64,000 bases of DNA from Archivesica marissinica (GCA_014843695.1 CM026387.1:64479708-64543707); one strand, 5' to 3'; counted from the stretch's first letter, positions 11,315 to 22,326 are shown. The notes: a model not told the origin generated them from the sequence alone. Made by a program: numbers and translations.

Positions 11315-13340
11315 GCAGTGCACCACGCATCCTCACAGCGACACCGTGACAATGCGTCACCCATTCTTACAGCGACACTGGCAATGCGCCATGCATCCTT
11401 ACAACGACACCGTGACAATGCGTCACCCATTCTTACAGCGACACTGGCAATGCGCCATGCATCCTTACAACGACACCGTGACAATGCGTCACCCATTCTT
11501 ACAGCGATACTGGCAATGCACCACGCATCCTTACAGCTACACCGTGACAATGCGTCACCCATTCTTACAGCGACACTGGCAATGCGCCATGCATCCTTAC
11601 AACGACACCGTGACAATGCGTCACCCATTCTTACAGCGACACTGGCAATGCACCATGCATCCTTACAGCGACACCGTGACAATGCGTCACCCATTCTTAC
11701 AGCGACACTGGCAATGCGCCATGCATCCTTACAACGACACCGTGACAATGCGTCACCCATTCTTACAGCGACACTGGCAATGCGCCATGCATCCTTACAA
11801 CGACTCCGTGACAATGCTCCATGCATCCTTACAACCACTCCGTGACAATGCGCCCCACATCCTTACAACGAATCCGTGACAATGCGTCACGCATCCTTAC
11901 AGCGACACCGTTGCAATGCGCCACACATCCATACAACGACTCCGTGACAATGCGCCATGCATCCTTACAGCGACACCGTGACAATGCGACATGCATCCTT
12001 ACAGCGACACCCTGACAATGCGTCATGTATCCTTACAGCGACACTGTGACAATGCGTCACGCGTCTATATAGCGGCAACCCGACAGTGTGTCACGTATCC
12101 TTATAGCGATACCGTCACGTATCCTTACAGCAACACCGGCACACATCCATACTGCGACACCGTGGCAATGCGTCACGCATCCTTACAGCGACACCATGAC
12201 AATGCGCCACACATCCTTACAGCGACTACCGTGACAATGCGCCATGCATCCTTACAGCGACACCGTGACAATGCGTCACACGTCCATATAGCGGCAACGC
12301 GACAGTGTGTCACGTATCCTTACAGCGACACCGTCACGTATCCTTACAGCGACACCGTCACACATCCATACTGCGACACCGTGGCAATGCGTCACGCATC
12401 CTTACACCGACACCATGACAATGCGCCACACATCCTTACAGCGACTCCGTGACGTTGCTTCGCGCATCCTTACAACGACACCATGTGGCAATACGCCACG
12501 CATCCATATAGCGGCACCATGACGTTGCTTCGCGCATCCTTACAACGACACCATGTGGCAATACGCCACGCATCCATATAGCGGCACCATGACGTTGCTT
12601 CGCGCATCCTTACAACGACACCATGTGGCAATACGCCACGCATTCCATATAGCGGCACCGTGACGTTGCTTCGCCCATCCTTACAACGACACCGTGTGGC
12701 AATACGCCACGCATCCACATAGCGGCACCATGACGTTGCTTCGCGCATCCTTACAACGACACCATGTGGCAATACGCCACGCATCCATATAGCGGCACCA
12801 TGACGTTGCTTCGCGCATCCTTACAACGACACCATGTGGCAATACGCCACGCATTCCATATAGCGGCACCGTGACGTTGCTTCGCCCATCCTTACAACGA
12901 CACCGTGTGGCAATACGCCACGCATCCACATAGCGGCACCATGACGTTGCTTTCGCGCATCCTTACAACGACACATGTGGCATACGCCACGCATCCATAT
13001 GGCGGCACCGTGACGTTGCTTCGCGCATCCTTACAACGACACCGTGTGGCAGTACGCCACGCATCCATATAGCGGCACCATGACGTTGCTTCGAGCATCC
13101 TTACAACGACACCATGTGGCAATACGCCACGCATCCATATAGCGGCACCGTGACGTTGCTTCGCGCATCCTTACAGCGACACCGTGTGGCAATACGCCAC
13201 GCATCCATATAGCGGCACCGTGACGTTGCTTCGCGCATCCTTACAACGACACCGTGGCAATACGCCACGCATCCTTACACCGACTCCGTGACAAGGCCAC
13301 CAGGTATCCATACAGCGGCAACATGGGATTGCGACATATG
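11315..13340. repeat. Compound minisatellite with 34, 66 and 70 bp organisation
   Basis: All monomers share CATCCTTACAGCGACACCGT and end in CAATGCG. From 11315 to about 11800 two monomers of 32 and 34 bp alternate as a 66-bp unit (22 codons). From about 11800 to 12455 mostly single 31-34 bp monomers with variants occur. From about 12455 to 13250 a different dimer of 70 bp repeats (CCATGTGGCAATACGCCACG, then CATATAGCGGCACC and GACGTTGCTTCGCG). Open frames of up to about 230 codons exist on both strands only because units lack stops. Confidence 0.94.
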
Positions 13341-13544
13341 TCAAGTTAATGAAGCAGGCCCGTAGCCACACTGAGGCACACCGAGACAGCTGATTCGGTT
13401 AAAAGTTCCAAATCAAATAAAAATGAAAAATGAAATAAATGAAATGCTAGAGAACTGAAAGGTCAGTACATAATTATACTTCTAAACTCATTAAATCAGA
13501 AAACGCAGGAAATCCCTTCTATACCCCAACAATTTTAAGAGGGA

Positions 13545-13650
13545 ACATGCCACCGAGTTCTAGTGTATTCCGAAGTATTTGTAGTAGCAATGCATTTATA
13601 CGTGAACATAATGCATTTTATTTGTTTTTTACGATGTAATGTCGCTTTAA
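13545..13650 (-). mobile_element. One end of a TTAA-flanked MITE
   Basis: The segment ending CGATGTAATGTCGCT then TTAA (13647-13650) is the reverse complement of the first ~95 bp of the element at 17416-17938, sharing GTAGTAGCAATGCATTTATA. The other terminus was not found, so it is a fragment. Confidence 0.7.
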
Positions 13651-14124
13651 CCTATCCCTTGTATTGTTGCGTTTATCAGTGTAGATTGTTTGTGGATATT
13701 GCTAAATAGCACACATTATATCTAGGACGTAATTGAAAACATAAACGTCCTTGTTTTATTAAGTAGTAACCTCTATTAAGCAACCAGCTCTCCTAAGCAG
13801 CCAATAGTGTCACTTGACAAATAGTTTAAGACAATATTGACATAATTTGATGATGCGGGTTTGCTATAATTCTCTCCGATTTTAATGTTTGTATTCACTC
13901 TGCATTTTCCACTCTGCATTTTCACCTAAGGATGTATTGACATCCGTATGCGACAGAAGTCATGCATATGCCGTTATTGAACTATTGGCATCGGATTGGT
14001 TGAAAAGATGTAGGGGAGCCCTAAAAGTGACCATATGTATAGGACATAAGCCGAAAACGATCCAATATATAAACTATAATAATTTCATACATGTACGCGT
14101 AGAATTTAATATTATACTATATTA

Positions 14125-14335
14125 TCAGTCAGTTATTGCCCCTGAATACTCCCTAAAAGTAGACAGGTCATATTAAAGGATTCTAATTAAAAGGACCTAT
14201 TCACATTTTGGAATAAATCAGACTTTATCTGCATGGGGAGGTACTAGAAAATTAGAGATGTCTCCCATTAGATCTATATTAAACAAGGAAATAGTTCTAT
14301 GAAGAAGCGGCCAATATACTATATACTCTCATTGG
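14125..14335 (+). repeat. Dispersed element X, internally deleted copy
   Basis: CAGTTATTGCCCCTGAATAC at 14130 and GGAATAAATCAGACTTTATC at 14211, with AGAAGCGGCCAATATACTAT at 14303, all recur in reverse complement at 40553-41122 and in part at 35805-36450. No open frame; nature unknown (long MITE or LINE/SINE body). Confidence 0.7.
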
Positions 14336-15303
14336 TCAACCCTATAGAAATGTGCTGGTCACTCATAGCTTAGTACGTTGAATAATACGGTCTTTTGTGG
14401 CAAACTATTTTTGGGGACGATATAATGGCACTGTATGTTATAATTGTCTATGTAGATTTCAATAGCGGTGTCTGACCAGAACTAACTGCATTTAATATAA
14501 ATATTCGTGCGTCTGTGAACAGTTTAGCAAAGTATAACATTTTAGACAAACAAATACAAGAAGGTAGTACAGGTAAAACACGACCTACAGATCAGGTACT
14601 TGTAGGAAGAATTTTATTATTTATAAACAAACAAAGATGCATCCGATATTTTAAGCGAAATTGTACCAACCGCTGCGAAAATGTGTGTTAATAAATCTAA
14701 CGCCAATCCTTTACCTGTATGATACTATAGGCTGATAGCTTGTGAATCAGGAATTCACGGAATCACTAAACTGGTGATTGAGGTATCCGGTTTCACAGGT
14801 ACCGAACGTTACACGCTATCTCAACATATATTCCAAGATCCCGCATTTTCATGCTCGTACCAGCTTACAGCTGTGTATATGTACATGTAGATGATATCGT
14901 GTGCTCTTTGCTGCCAAAATCAGGTGTGGTTTCTTCGTTTGTAAACGTACAATACGTTGCGTGCGACATGTGAAGAGAATAGTTCACAAAATAGAAAGAA
15001 AAAAGTCCGTCAAGAGTTAGACCAATGCAATCATTTCAGTAGGAATGGTAAGCTGAAAATCCACAATAAATATAGATAGTAAATTCGAACATGTATCACG
15101 ATGTCACTGACCGCATGCATGTATTCGTATATAGCTAAAACACCATCGTGACGTCACAACTTTGTACTTGCAGTGCATTATTATTAATATTGCACTGCTG
15201 TCCAAAAAAGCCACAGTATTATAATAAAATCCTATGCATAAATGTACGAAATTTAACAATTTGAATTAGTAGGATCTTGTTATATAAGTGTGTGTTTTAA
15301 GTA
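14336..15303. other. Unique-looking DNA, nothing firm
   Basis: No gene or repeat was recognised. An inverted-orientation tRNA-like stretch near 14770-14830 is suggestive only. Confidence 0.4.
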
Positions 15304-15379
15304 AGATATAACCTCAAACGGACCCAATATGTAAACTATTGGTACATTTTACATATTGGATAGTTTTCGGCTTATATCT
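15304..15379. mobile_element. Hairpin, 32-bp arms
   Basis: AGATATAACCTCAAACGGAC at 15304 and its inverse GTTTTCGGCTTATATCT ending at 15379 flank a 12-bp loop; ATATGTAAA and TTTACATAT form the inner stem. A half copy with GGACATAAGCCGAAAACGAT lies at 14040-14080. Confidence 0.7.
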
Positions 15380-15425
15380 TATTCATAAGGTGGGAATAAC
15401 GCTACACTATGGGTGTTTTGTGTGT

Positions 15426-15680
15426 TTTACGTTTATTTATCGTCGCTACCGGTTGCCCATATAAGCGACTCCTCCTGAAGAGATTAGTCATTATAGATTA
15501 TTGGAGGATAGTGCAATGATACAGACAGAGACCCATTCCAGAGTCTCCTCTGGTTCTTTTACGTCCACGGTGTAAAGCACCGACACGAGACACTTGGTTT
15601 AAAGTCGAATATGAAAGACTGTTAATTTTATTACGGTCAGACAATATGGGCAACCGGTAGCGACGATAAATAAACGTAAA
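15426..15680 (-). mobile_element. Chimeric SINE-2 with palindromic ends
   Basis: A minus-strand SINE-2 runs from 15426 to about 15642. Its tRNA-like head is then replaced by 37 bp of SINE-2 3' tail in the opposite orientation (15644-15680). The two ends are therefore perfect inverted repeats containing GGCAACCGGTAGCGACG. Confidence 0.85.
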
Positions 15681-15949
15681 CCACACTCCTGTTAGCTAAT
15701 CTGATAAAATGTTAAATTAATTTTTTTTTTAAATCACGTAACTTAGTTGGCCGCCGCCATAATTTCCTGTTTGAAATAATCCCGTGTTCACATCTATTTA
15801 CAGTGCAATTCTCAAAATGCAAAAACCTTACTCTATGTTCAGCTTTATTTGGTTAAAATTAGCACCTATCGTTGCTTGTGGTTTTGCCTATAGCGCAGCC
15901 ACTCATAACTTTGGAGCTTTGAGCATCGTTATATATAGCTTACTGGGGT

Positions 15950-16145
15950 AAAACCCTGATGGTCACGGGTTCGAGCCCCGCTCAAACCACCGTGTCTCTT
16001 CATATGAAAAAGTTGGCAGTTTCTTACGGAGGTTGGTGCACCAATTACTGGTTAACCACTGGAGCCTGTCCAGGAAAGGTGTTGTTAGGTAGAACTGCCC
16101 GTCGCTCAAATGGACAATCGGCAGCGATGTTAAATAAACGTAACC
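15950..16145 (+). mobile_element. SINE-5 copy
   Basis: It contains GGTCACGGGTTCGAGCCCCG (B-box-like), the body AAGTTGGCAGTTTCTTACGG, then GCTGGTTAACCACTGGAGCC-type sequence and a tail ending GCGATGTTAAATAAACGTAA. The tail is a diverged form of the SINE-2 3' end. Other copies are at 17318, 35045 and 36515. Confidence 0.8.
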
Positions 16146-16274
16146 CATTCAACACCAAGTAACTCACATGGACTGGTCCATGATATCCATAAACTAATAA
16201 ATGAATCAGAAAATCACATTTGGACAAGTTCATTTATCAAAATGGGTAATTTTGTCTAAAAACAGTAATATTAC

Positions 16275-16329
16275 CTGCAAAAAGTGCAGATCCTGATGAG
16301 ACGGCTCATCTGGATCTACACTTTTTGTA
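16275..16329. mobile_element. Short foldback hairpin
   Basis: TGCAAAAAGTGCAGATCCTG and the inverse TGGATCTACACTTTTTGTA form arms of about 25 bp. The style (AGATCC, CTGATGAGAC) resembles the hairpin at 38011-38082. Confidence 0.65.
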
Positions 16330-16762
16330 AGCCTATTTAGAGGTCTGTGGTGTGGAAAGGGTTAAATACAAACAATGAGTGATATCATTGACGCTTCGGT
16401 GTGAGGGTATTTTATATCAGCCAGGCGTCTAATTGACTAAGAGTAACCCGGAACATACCAAGTTAAATGTCTATTAACAACAGTCGAAAGATCAAGTGGA
16501 ATTTATATGACGGTCTTCCGAGAATATGATCGGTCTCTACGGTATACGGTATATATCTGGATGATTACTTTATCGTAAAATCTTCGTTCATCGATAGTCA
16601 AAAAAAGTAGCCACCGGTTGCGTGAGGTGTCAAACCACCATTGCATCTCTTCTCCTTTGTACATTTAAAATATGTAAATATATCATCTTACCGAATGTAC
16701 TGTATACAGGAATGCCAATTTACAAATAGATTAATAAGGACGCCTGTTAGAAAAACATTTTG

Positions 16763-16994
16763 TTTTATACAAATTGATTTTAGCTCGATTGCGAAACAAG
16801 TTTTTATAACTGATATTAATCACTCTCGAGACCTCATTCCTGATGGAATCCATCGCCACGAGAGAAAGAGAAGAGGCAACGTGGAATTTAAATACCCTGC
16901 CTAAGCTCACAATCGTAATGGCTTCAGCGGGGCTCGAACTCCGGACCGTTCGCACCTGAAGCGAATGCACATCCACTGCGCTATCACGACTTCC
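16763..16994 (-). mobile_element. SINE-1 copy, full length
   Basis: Minus-strand copy from the AGCTCGATTGCGAAACAAG tail to the tRNA-like head ending GCGCTATCACGACTTCC. The body is CTTAGGCAGGGTATTTAAAT on the coding strand. Confidence 0.87.
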
Positions 16995-17165
16995 ATAAAA
17001 AAACATTTATTGACCACAATGGACATTATGGTGAAATATCGTGGAATGATGCTTTCAGATAACGTGGTAGCAGCTTTAAGGCACACGTACGCGAAGTACT
17101 GCATTTCTGCCATGACGCAGGAACCATTCATGGTGTAGCCGGTATAAATATGATTCCGTTTTTGC

Positions 17166-17241
17166 CATCTAAAATCTCTAATCTCTCCAGGAGGCGTCGA
17201 TCATACCGATAATGCGACGATAAATAAACGTAAAACATACA
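17166..17241 (+). mobile_element. SINE-2 3' fragment
   Basis: ATCTAAAATCTCTAATCTCT, CAGGAGGCGTCG and GCGACGATAAATAAACGTAA are the terminal part of SINE-2; everything 5' is missing. Confidence 0.75.
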
Positions 17242-17317
17242 CACATGTATATGATTATAAATCGGACATTCTCTGTCAATGGAGGTAATAATTAAACTAG
17301 GCATGTCTCTCAATGGA

Positions 17318-17411
17318 ATGTGCACCAAGTACTGGTTAACCGCTGGAGCCTGCCCAGGAAATGGGGTGTTAGGTCATTTGCCCGTCGCTCAAATCGGCTA
17401 CCGGTAGCGAC
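17318..17411 (+). mobile_element. SINE-5 fragment interrupted by a MITE
   Basis: TGCACCAAGTACTGGTTAAC through GCTACCGGTAGCGAC, i.e. the 3' half of SINE-5. The expected tail TTAAATAAA resumes only after the MITE, at 17939. Confidence 0.78.
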
Positions 17412-17415
17412 TTAA

Positions 17416-17938
17416 AGCGACATTACATTGCAAAAAGCATATAAAATGTATTTGTTCACGTATAAATGCATTGCTACTACAAATTCTTCCGAATACATTA
17501 GAACACTAACACTGAATCAATAAACGGTGTGTTTGTGGTCTACAAACTTTCTAAATTGAAAGTATTTCATATAACGGTCATCCATGCTCCTGAATTGACG
17601 TGTGTTTGTCATCGGAGTCAATACTAAACGTGAGGTAATGTCGTTTAGAGATAATTTAACTAAGAATAGTCTACAAATAAATATACATGAGCACAAATGT
17701 GAGATATAACGGTAAATCTGTACCACAAATCGTGTTATTCATGATACACGAGTTGTTTTTTTCGCATGGTTGTCGACCCTATTTACATTATTCTGTTATG
17801 TCAACAAACCGCGTATACGACGCTTGTTTATTAGTTGAAATACTCAGTTTTTGAGGCAAATATTTGGGGGGAAATTATACCATATAATAGGAAAATATAT
17901 TATGCAGAAGTTTGCGTTTTCATCGATGTAGTGTCGCT
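17416..17938 (+). mobile_element. TTAA-flanked MITE, 523-bp copy
   Basis: It begins AGCGACATTACATTGC and ends ATGTAGTGTCGCT, flanked by TTAA at 17412-17415 and 17939-17942. TTAA duplication is known from piggyBac-type transposition, but the terminal sequence alone does not prove that family. No transposase frame. The first 90 bp match 13545-13650 and the last 90 bp match the 137-bp copy at 36691-36827. Confidence 0.8.
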
Positions 17939-17975
17939 TTAAATAAATATAAAAAGAATGCCTTATAAGGGGCCT

Positions 17976-18050
17976 TTTGGACTTCAAATCACTTGTCCCT
18001 CGTAGCTGTAGGTTCAAACCCCACTATGGGTGTCGTCATCTTTCATGAGA
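17976..18050 (+). mobile_element. SINE-4 head fragment
   Basis: GGACTTCAAATCACTTGTCC and GTAGGTTCAAACCCCACTAT resemble the head of the SINE-4 family (compare 37734-37875 on the other strand). Confidence 0.6.
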
Positions 18051-18496
18051 GGAAGTGTACAAACTTCATATACACTTTTATACGTTCATTTATATAACAA
18101 AGACGTTCCTATATTCTCCTAAAAGAAACCGTTTGATGTTCATTATATAGATAAATATCGGCTGGAGAATTGCGATCACTGGTGTGCTTATAGCATCTGT
18201 TGCCGAAGCTACCGTGTGTTCAATCTACAGGCTATCACGTTTCATAGGCCTAGGCACAGATAGCTGTTGTTAATTGGGAGTACATGGTATAAGCTAGTTC
18301 TAATTACGTATGCTATGCACGGATCTTCTAAAACACGCACACACATATCACGTTTCCGCTGAATATATACCACCGTGGAACTGTTTGTGTATATACTGAT
18401 CATGCTATGCCGAGGCGACCGTGAGAAGTACGTTTCGCATTATAAATGTTAAAAAAGATAGCAATATTTACAAGACATTCATTTGTTGTGTGTGTG
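18051..18496. other. Nothing recognised
   Basis: AT-rich unique-looking DNA with a short CA-rich stretch near 18336; no repeat or gene recognised. Confidence 0.4.
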
Positions 18497-18783
18497 TTTT
18501 ACGTTTATTCATCGTCGCTACCGGTTGCATATGAGCGACGCCTCCTGAAGAGATTAGTCATTTTAGATAATTGGAGGATAGTGCAATGATACAGACAGAG
18601 ACCCATGCCAGAGTCTCATCTGGTTCTTTTACGTGCACGGTGTACATCATCGCGGACACGAGACCTCGGTTTAATGTTCCATCTGAAAGACTGTTATATT
18701 TTATTAGGGTCAGACGGGGGATGGAACCTGCGATCCCTGGATTACCAGTCCAGCGTGTTACCACTGGACTACAGATCCGACCC
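18497..18783 (-). mobile_element. SINE-2 copy, full length
   Basis: Minus-strand copy with a (TG)n run at the outer edge of its 3' end (18486-18496), consistent with an AC-rich SINE-2 tail, and a complete head ending GGACTACAGATCCG. Confidence 0.87.
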
Positions 18784-18844
18784 CAGTTGTGGTTTTAAGT
18801 CACACAAACAACTTCAGTAATATGGTGACTACCCAGCTATTGTT

Positions 18845-19042
18845 AGTGTAGGAAGACCCCAGGTAGGTGCCCATCCTAGCAATAATTCAAACACGGATAG
18901 AACCACCGACCTTCCACAAGCCAGTTGAATAACTCATGAAAGATGTCGACACCCATAGTGCACATAGGGCGATGCGGTGCAAGTGCAATGATTTGGAGTC
19001 AACGACCGTAGCGACCGTCTACACCGAGGCAGGAGCACAGTA
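18845..19042 (-). mobile_element. SINE-4 copy
   Basis: Minus-strand copy: AGGAAGACCCCAGGTAGGTG, ACGGATAGAACCACCGACCT, then the head including GGAGTCAACGACCGTAGCGA. SINE-4 heads read on their own strand contain GGTTACGGTCGTTGACTTC. Confidence 0.7.
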
Positions 19043-20023
19043 GACAATATTTTAAAATATAATGACTCAACTTTAAAACATATTGACAATGGTTGGTCAA
19101 TCATGCATGGTGTGCAGAAATCGAACTACTATGCATTCTATTGCAGCGCTAATTAATTGACACAGTCATTAAAAATCCAACTAGTGTGGTAAAATGAAAC
19201 CACAGGTTCATTAAAAAGGCCCATCTGTCGAAATGATATATCGCTTTAATGAAATATCAGTTTCCGATTACACGACGGGTACTGTTACTAGCAGGTAACC
19301 AGACCCTCGTCTTACAAATTTCAAATAAAATATGACACAAAAGTATGATCATTTAGAAATAGTTATATGAAATATAATGAAGTCTGGTGTACGTCAAAGG
19401 AATATTATTTATTAACGTGTCGTATTATAGTGTATCTGTAATATTACATGGCATGGTTCCCCCAACCATATGCATAGTCATTAATAATGAATAGATCTTC
19501 CATGCCAAGCATGAAGCATATTAAGCGATAGATCCGTATATTAAATCTTGTCAGTCATTATTCATAATTCATTTAAGTTTTGGTGACTTGTAATGTGATA
19601 TGTGAAATATGATACATGCATGCCGGTGCCTTTATATGATACGAAGTAATGAATACCATTAATATTTAAATTTCAAACATTTGTCTGATCTAAATATTTG
19701 CATAATATTTGCTTTAAGCTCCACAAGTCTCGATTCTCGAGGGGCGAACAAGAACGAAATATTCGTCTATTTGTATTGGCCGTAGACGTCCGTCCGTTGA
19801 AATAATATTAACTTCTTAAATATGTACACGTGGTTACCTCAACTGCGAGCTTTAAATGTCAACACGACCTCCGAAATTGATTATTATGTGCGAGTTTCGT
19901 GGTTTACAGTGTAGAGACTTTGGGTTACCCATGTACGTACGCCCTAGGCAATCCTATACAACAAATCGCCTGTACAGTGAAATGTTGGTGCAACGAGACA
20001 CGAACATCGATTAAAACAAATTG
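19043..20023. other. About 1 kb with nothing recognised
   Basis: AT-rich DNA, no open frame of note, no tandem repeat or recognisable element. Confidence 0.45.
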
Positions 20024-20257
20024 TTTATACTTTATTTGAGCAGGATTGCGAAACATGTTTTTACAACGTTAGATTAATCCCTCTCGAGAACCCATTTCTA
20101 CTAGAATCCCCATCGCAACGAGGCAGAGTAAAGAGGCAATTTGGAACATAAACGCTTTGCCTAAATGGCACAGTCGTAACGGCTACAGATGGGCGCGGAC
20201 TCCGGGCCTATCACACCTGAAGCAATCGAGCTACCACTGCGCTATCACGACTTCCAT
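20024..20257 (-). mobile_element. SINE-1 copy, older
   Basis: More diverged than its relatives (GAGCAGGATTGCGAAACATG tail, CACCTGAAGCAATCGAGC head with a small deletion). The head still ends GCGCTATCACGACTTCC. Confidence 0.8.
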
Positions 20258-20431
20258 AAACGCAACTGTTCACTTCATTGTATCAACTGTTCATAGTATA
20301 CACGTGTAAATTACTTTCGTTTCTAATATTAATTGTACCTGCCTGTATGGCTTAAAATACAAGCCACGCAAAGGTACACAATTGAATTCAACTATCTCGG
20401 GTGCCATTTATTATAACAACGTGATGTCATG

Positions 20432-20708
20432 TGTGTGTGTTTTACGTTTATGTATCGTCGCTATCGGTTGCCCATCTGAAGAGATTAGTAATTTTAGATT
20501 TTGGAGGATAGTGCAATGATACAGACAGAGACCCATTACAGAGTCTCCTCTGGTTCTTTTACGTGCACGGTGTAAAGCACCGACACGAGACCTCGGTTTA
20601 ACGTCCCATCTGAAAGACTGTTAATTTTATTAGGGTCAGACGGGGGATGGAACTTGCGATCCCTGGAGTACCAGTCCAGCGTTTTACCACTGGGCTACAG
20701 ATCCGTCA
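20432..20708 (-). mobile_element. SINE-2 copy with 10-bp target-site duplication
   Basis: Complete minus-strand copy flanked by TGATGTCATG at 20422-20431 and 20709-20718. The (TG)n run at the left is its AC-rich 3' tail. A 20-bp body segment (ATATGAGCGACGCCTCC) is deleted. It is the left arm of a large SINE palindrome. Confidence 0.9.
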
Positions 20709-20749
20709 TGATGTCATGCTAAAACTACCGTATATATATATATATATAT

Positions 20750-21036
20750 TTGGCAGGTACAACTCAGAATCAGCCAATCAAACCATTTGAGCTTGAGTTT
20801 GAGATCTGAGAAAATTGTTATAACCTCGGGCACTGGTCTGCGAAAAAGGGGGACATTTATATCAATATATATCAATGTCCCCCTTTTTCGCAGACCAGTG
20901 CCCGACTTTATAACAATTTTCTCAGATCTCAAGCTCAAATGGTTTCATTGGCTGATTCTGAGTTGTACCTGCCAGCTGAACCAATCAGAAGTTTGGGACT
21001 TGAGTTTGAAATAGGAGAAAAGTTTTATAATCTTGA
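20750..21036. mobile_element. 105-bp-arm hairpin plus a third diverged arm copy
   Basis: The left arm 20751-20860 and right arm 20872-20976 are nearly perfect reverse complements (GGGCACTGGTCTGCGAAAAA with TTTTTCGCAGACCAGTGCCC). The loop is about 11 bp. Directly after, 20978-21036 is a diverged copy of the left arm in the same orientation (CCAATCAG, GACTTGAGTTTGA). A (TA)n run lies just left. No protein is encoded; short open frames here are arm readings. Confidence 0.88.
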
Positions 21037-21055
21037 GGCCAGATGTAGAAACAGA

Positions 21056-21342
21056 CGGATCTGTAGTCCAGTGGTATCACGCTGGACTGGTAATCCAGGG
21101 ATCGCAGGTTCGATCCCCCGTCTGACCCGAATAAAATTAACAGTCTTTCAGATGGGATGTTAAACCGAGGTCTCGTGTCGGTGCTTTACACCGTGCACGT
21201 AATAGAACCAGAGTAGACTCTGGAATTAGTCTCTGTCTGTATCATTGCACTATCCTCCAAAATCTAAAATGACTAATCTCTACAGGAGGCGTCGCTCATA
21301 TGGGCAACCGGTAGCGACGATAAATAAACGTAAGACCCACAC
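21056..21342 (+). mobile_element. SINE-2 copy, best-preserved full-length reference
   Basis: The tRNA-like head has A-box TGTAGTCCAGTGG, anticodon arm CTGGA-CTGGTAA-TCCAG (loop GGT, Thr-like) and B-box GCAGGTTCGATCCCCCGTC. The body follows (AATAAAATTAACAGTCTTTC, ACCGAGGTCTCGTGTCGGTG) and the tail is GGCAACCGGTAGCGACGATA then AATAAACGTAA. A candidate duplication AGAAACA flanks it (21049-21055, 21343-21349). Confidence 0.92.
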
Positions 21343-21440
21343 AGAAACAACATAATCATAAAAGCAAATTCCCGGGCGTATTAAAATTGTAAATATGATA
21401 TCTTAAGCCTATCAATTATTTGTGAAGCTTAATTTAATAT

Positions 21441-21632
21441 AATGCCTAGCTACATGTAGTCCCGATTTATGCCATGGTCTACAGGGGCCACCATAGGGCC
21501 CCTATAATGCCTAGCTACATGTAGTCCCGATTCATGCCATGATCTACAGGGGTCACAATAGGGCCCCTATAATGCCTAGCTACATGTAGTCCCGATTCAT
21601 GCCGTGATCTACAGGGGCAACTATAGGCCCCT
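21441..21632. repeat. 65-bp tandem repeat, three copies
   Basis: Units begin AATGCCTAGCTACATGTAGT at 21441, 21506 and 21571. They end TAGGGCCCCTAT. Few differences between copies, so amplification is fairly recent. Confidence 0.93.
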
Positions 21633-22236
21633 TACTGTTTGATTCAACCTATAGCTACGTCTGGGTCATCTACTGCCGAGCATGGCTAGATATAATACAA
21701 TCACAATGGACGTGTAACTGGATATAACGATATCAGGTTATATAGTGTATGTACACGTATATATAATTGAACAAGAATTAATTAATACAAAAAACAATCT
21801 TACTGTTATAGTTAGTGCAGGTTGACCTGTTATCCATAGAGGTCATGCGAATATTCATAAGGCAGAACCTATTGTTGAACTCAAGAATCTGTTATTATCT
21901 TCCATTCAATGTCGGTTACAATTAACACTTTTCCACAATCATGTAGTATCCGTATTATATAAACATGCACTAATCCATAATGTTAAGCAACTAATCGGTT
22001 AACACAGTCTGTTCAACCCGCACCAACTATACACAATTTCACATCCAGTGACCTTTATTAGAATCAACCATTAAGACTATCAAAGTGTATATGTACACCT
22101 ATGAGAAAACGAACCAATACATACAAACTCATACATCTACACAATTGCGCATCTAAGCAGCTTATATTGTTGTACACTACACACTCAATGCACACAATCG
22201 ACAATTAACACCAACTTATGTAAACAAACGTCTTAC
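21633..22236 (-). other. Probable intron 1 of the minus-strand gene
   Basis: AT-rich DNA without recognised repeats immediately downstream of the splice donor described for the next entry. No acceptor or second exon could be identified with confidence. Confidence 0.35.
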
Positions 22237-22326
22237 CTTGATAGTATCTTCTTCCGGTTCCCTCTTTATTGAAACCGTTTTCACGCCAGGTTCTTCGCCT
22301 TCGGCCGAATTCTCACTATTATCCAT
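22237..22326 (-). CDS. First coding exon of an unidentified host gene (30 codons)
   Basis: On the minus strand an ATG at 22326 is preceded directly by an in-frame TAA, so it is the first possible start. It opens 30 codons without a stop: MDNSENSAEGEEPG, then VKT, then VSIKREPEEDTIK. The exon ends AAG and is followed by GTAAGA at 22236, a strong consensus 5' splice donor, leaving phase 0. The peptide is acidic. It contains IKRE, which fits the hydrophobic-K-x-E consensus for SUMO attachment, in an IKREPEE context often seen in nuclear regulators. That is suggestive, not a family assignment. Later exons would lie at lower coordinates, among repeats or outside the window. A chance open stretch with a chance donor remains possible. 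Confidence 0.5.

Noticed and set aside
11147..12452. Open frames of 150-230 codons, histidine-rich
   Set aside because: Readings of the 34/66-bp array.
14755..14860. Possible extra tRNA-like SINE head or short exon on either strand
   Set aside because: Only a partial A-box-like word and a 56-codon open stretch without a start; not enough to call.
21051..21125. Candidate functional tRNA-Thr gene
   Set aside because: It has good A and B boxes and a GGT loop, but is continuous with a SINE-2 body and repeated throughout the window, so it is a SINE head.
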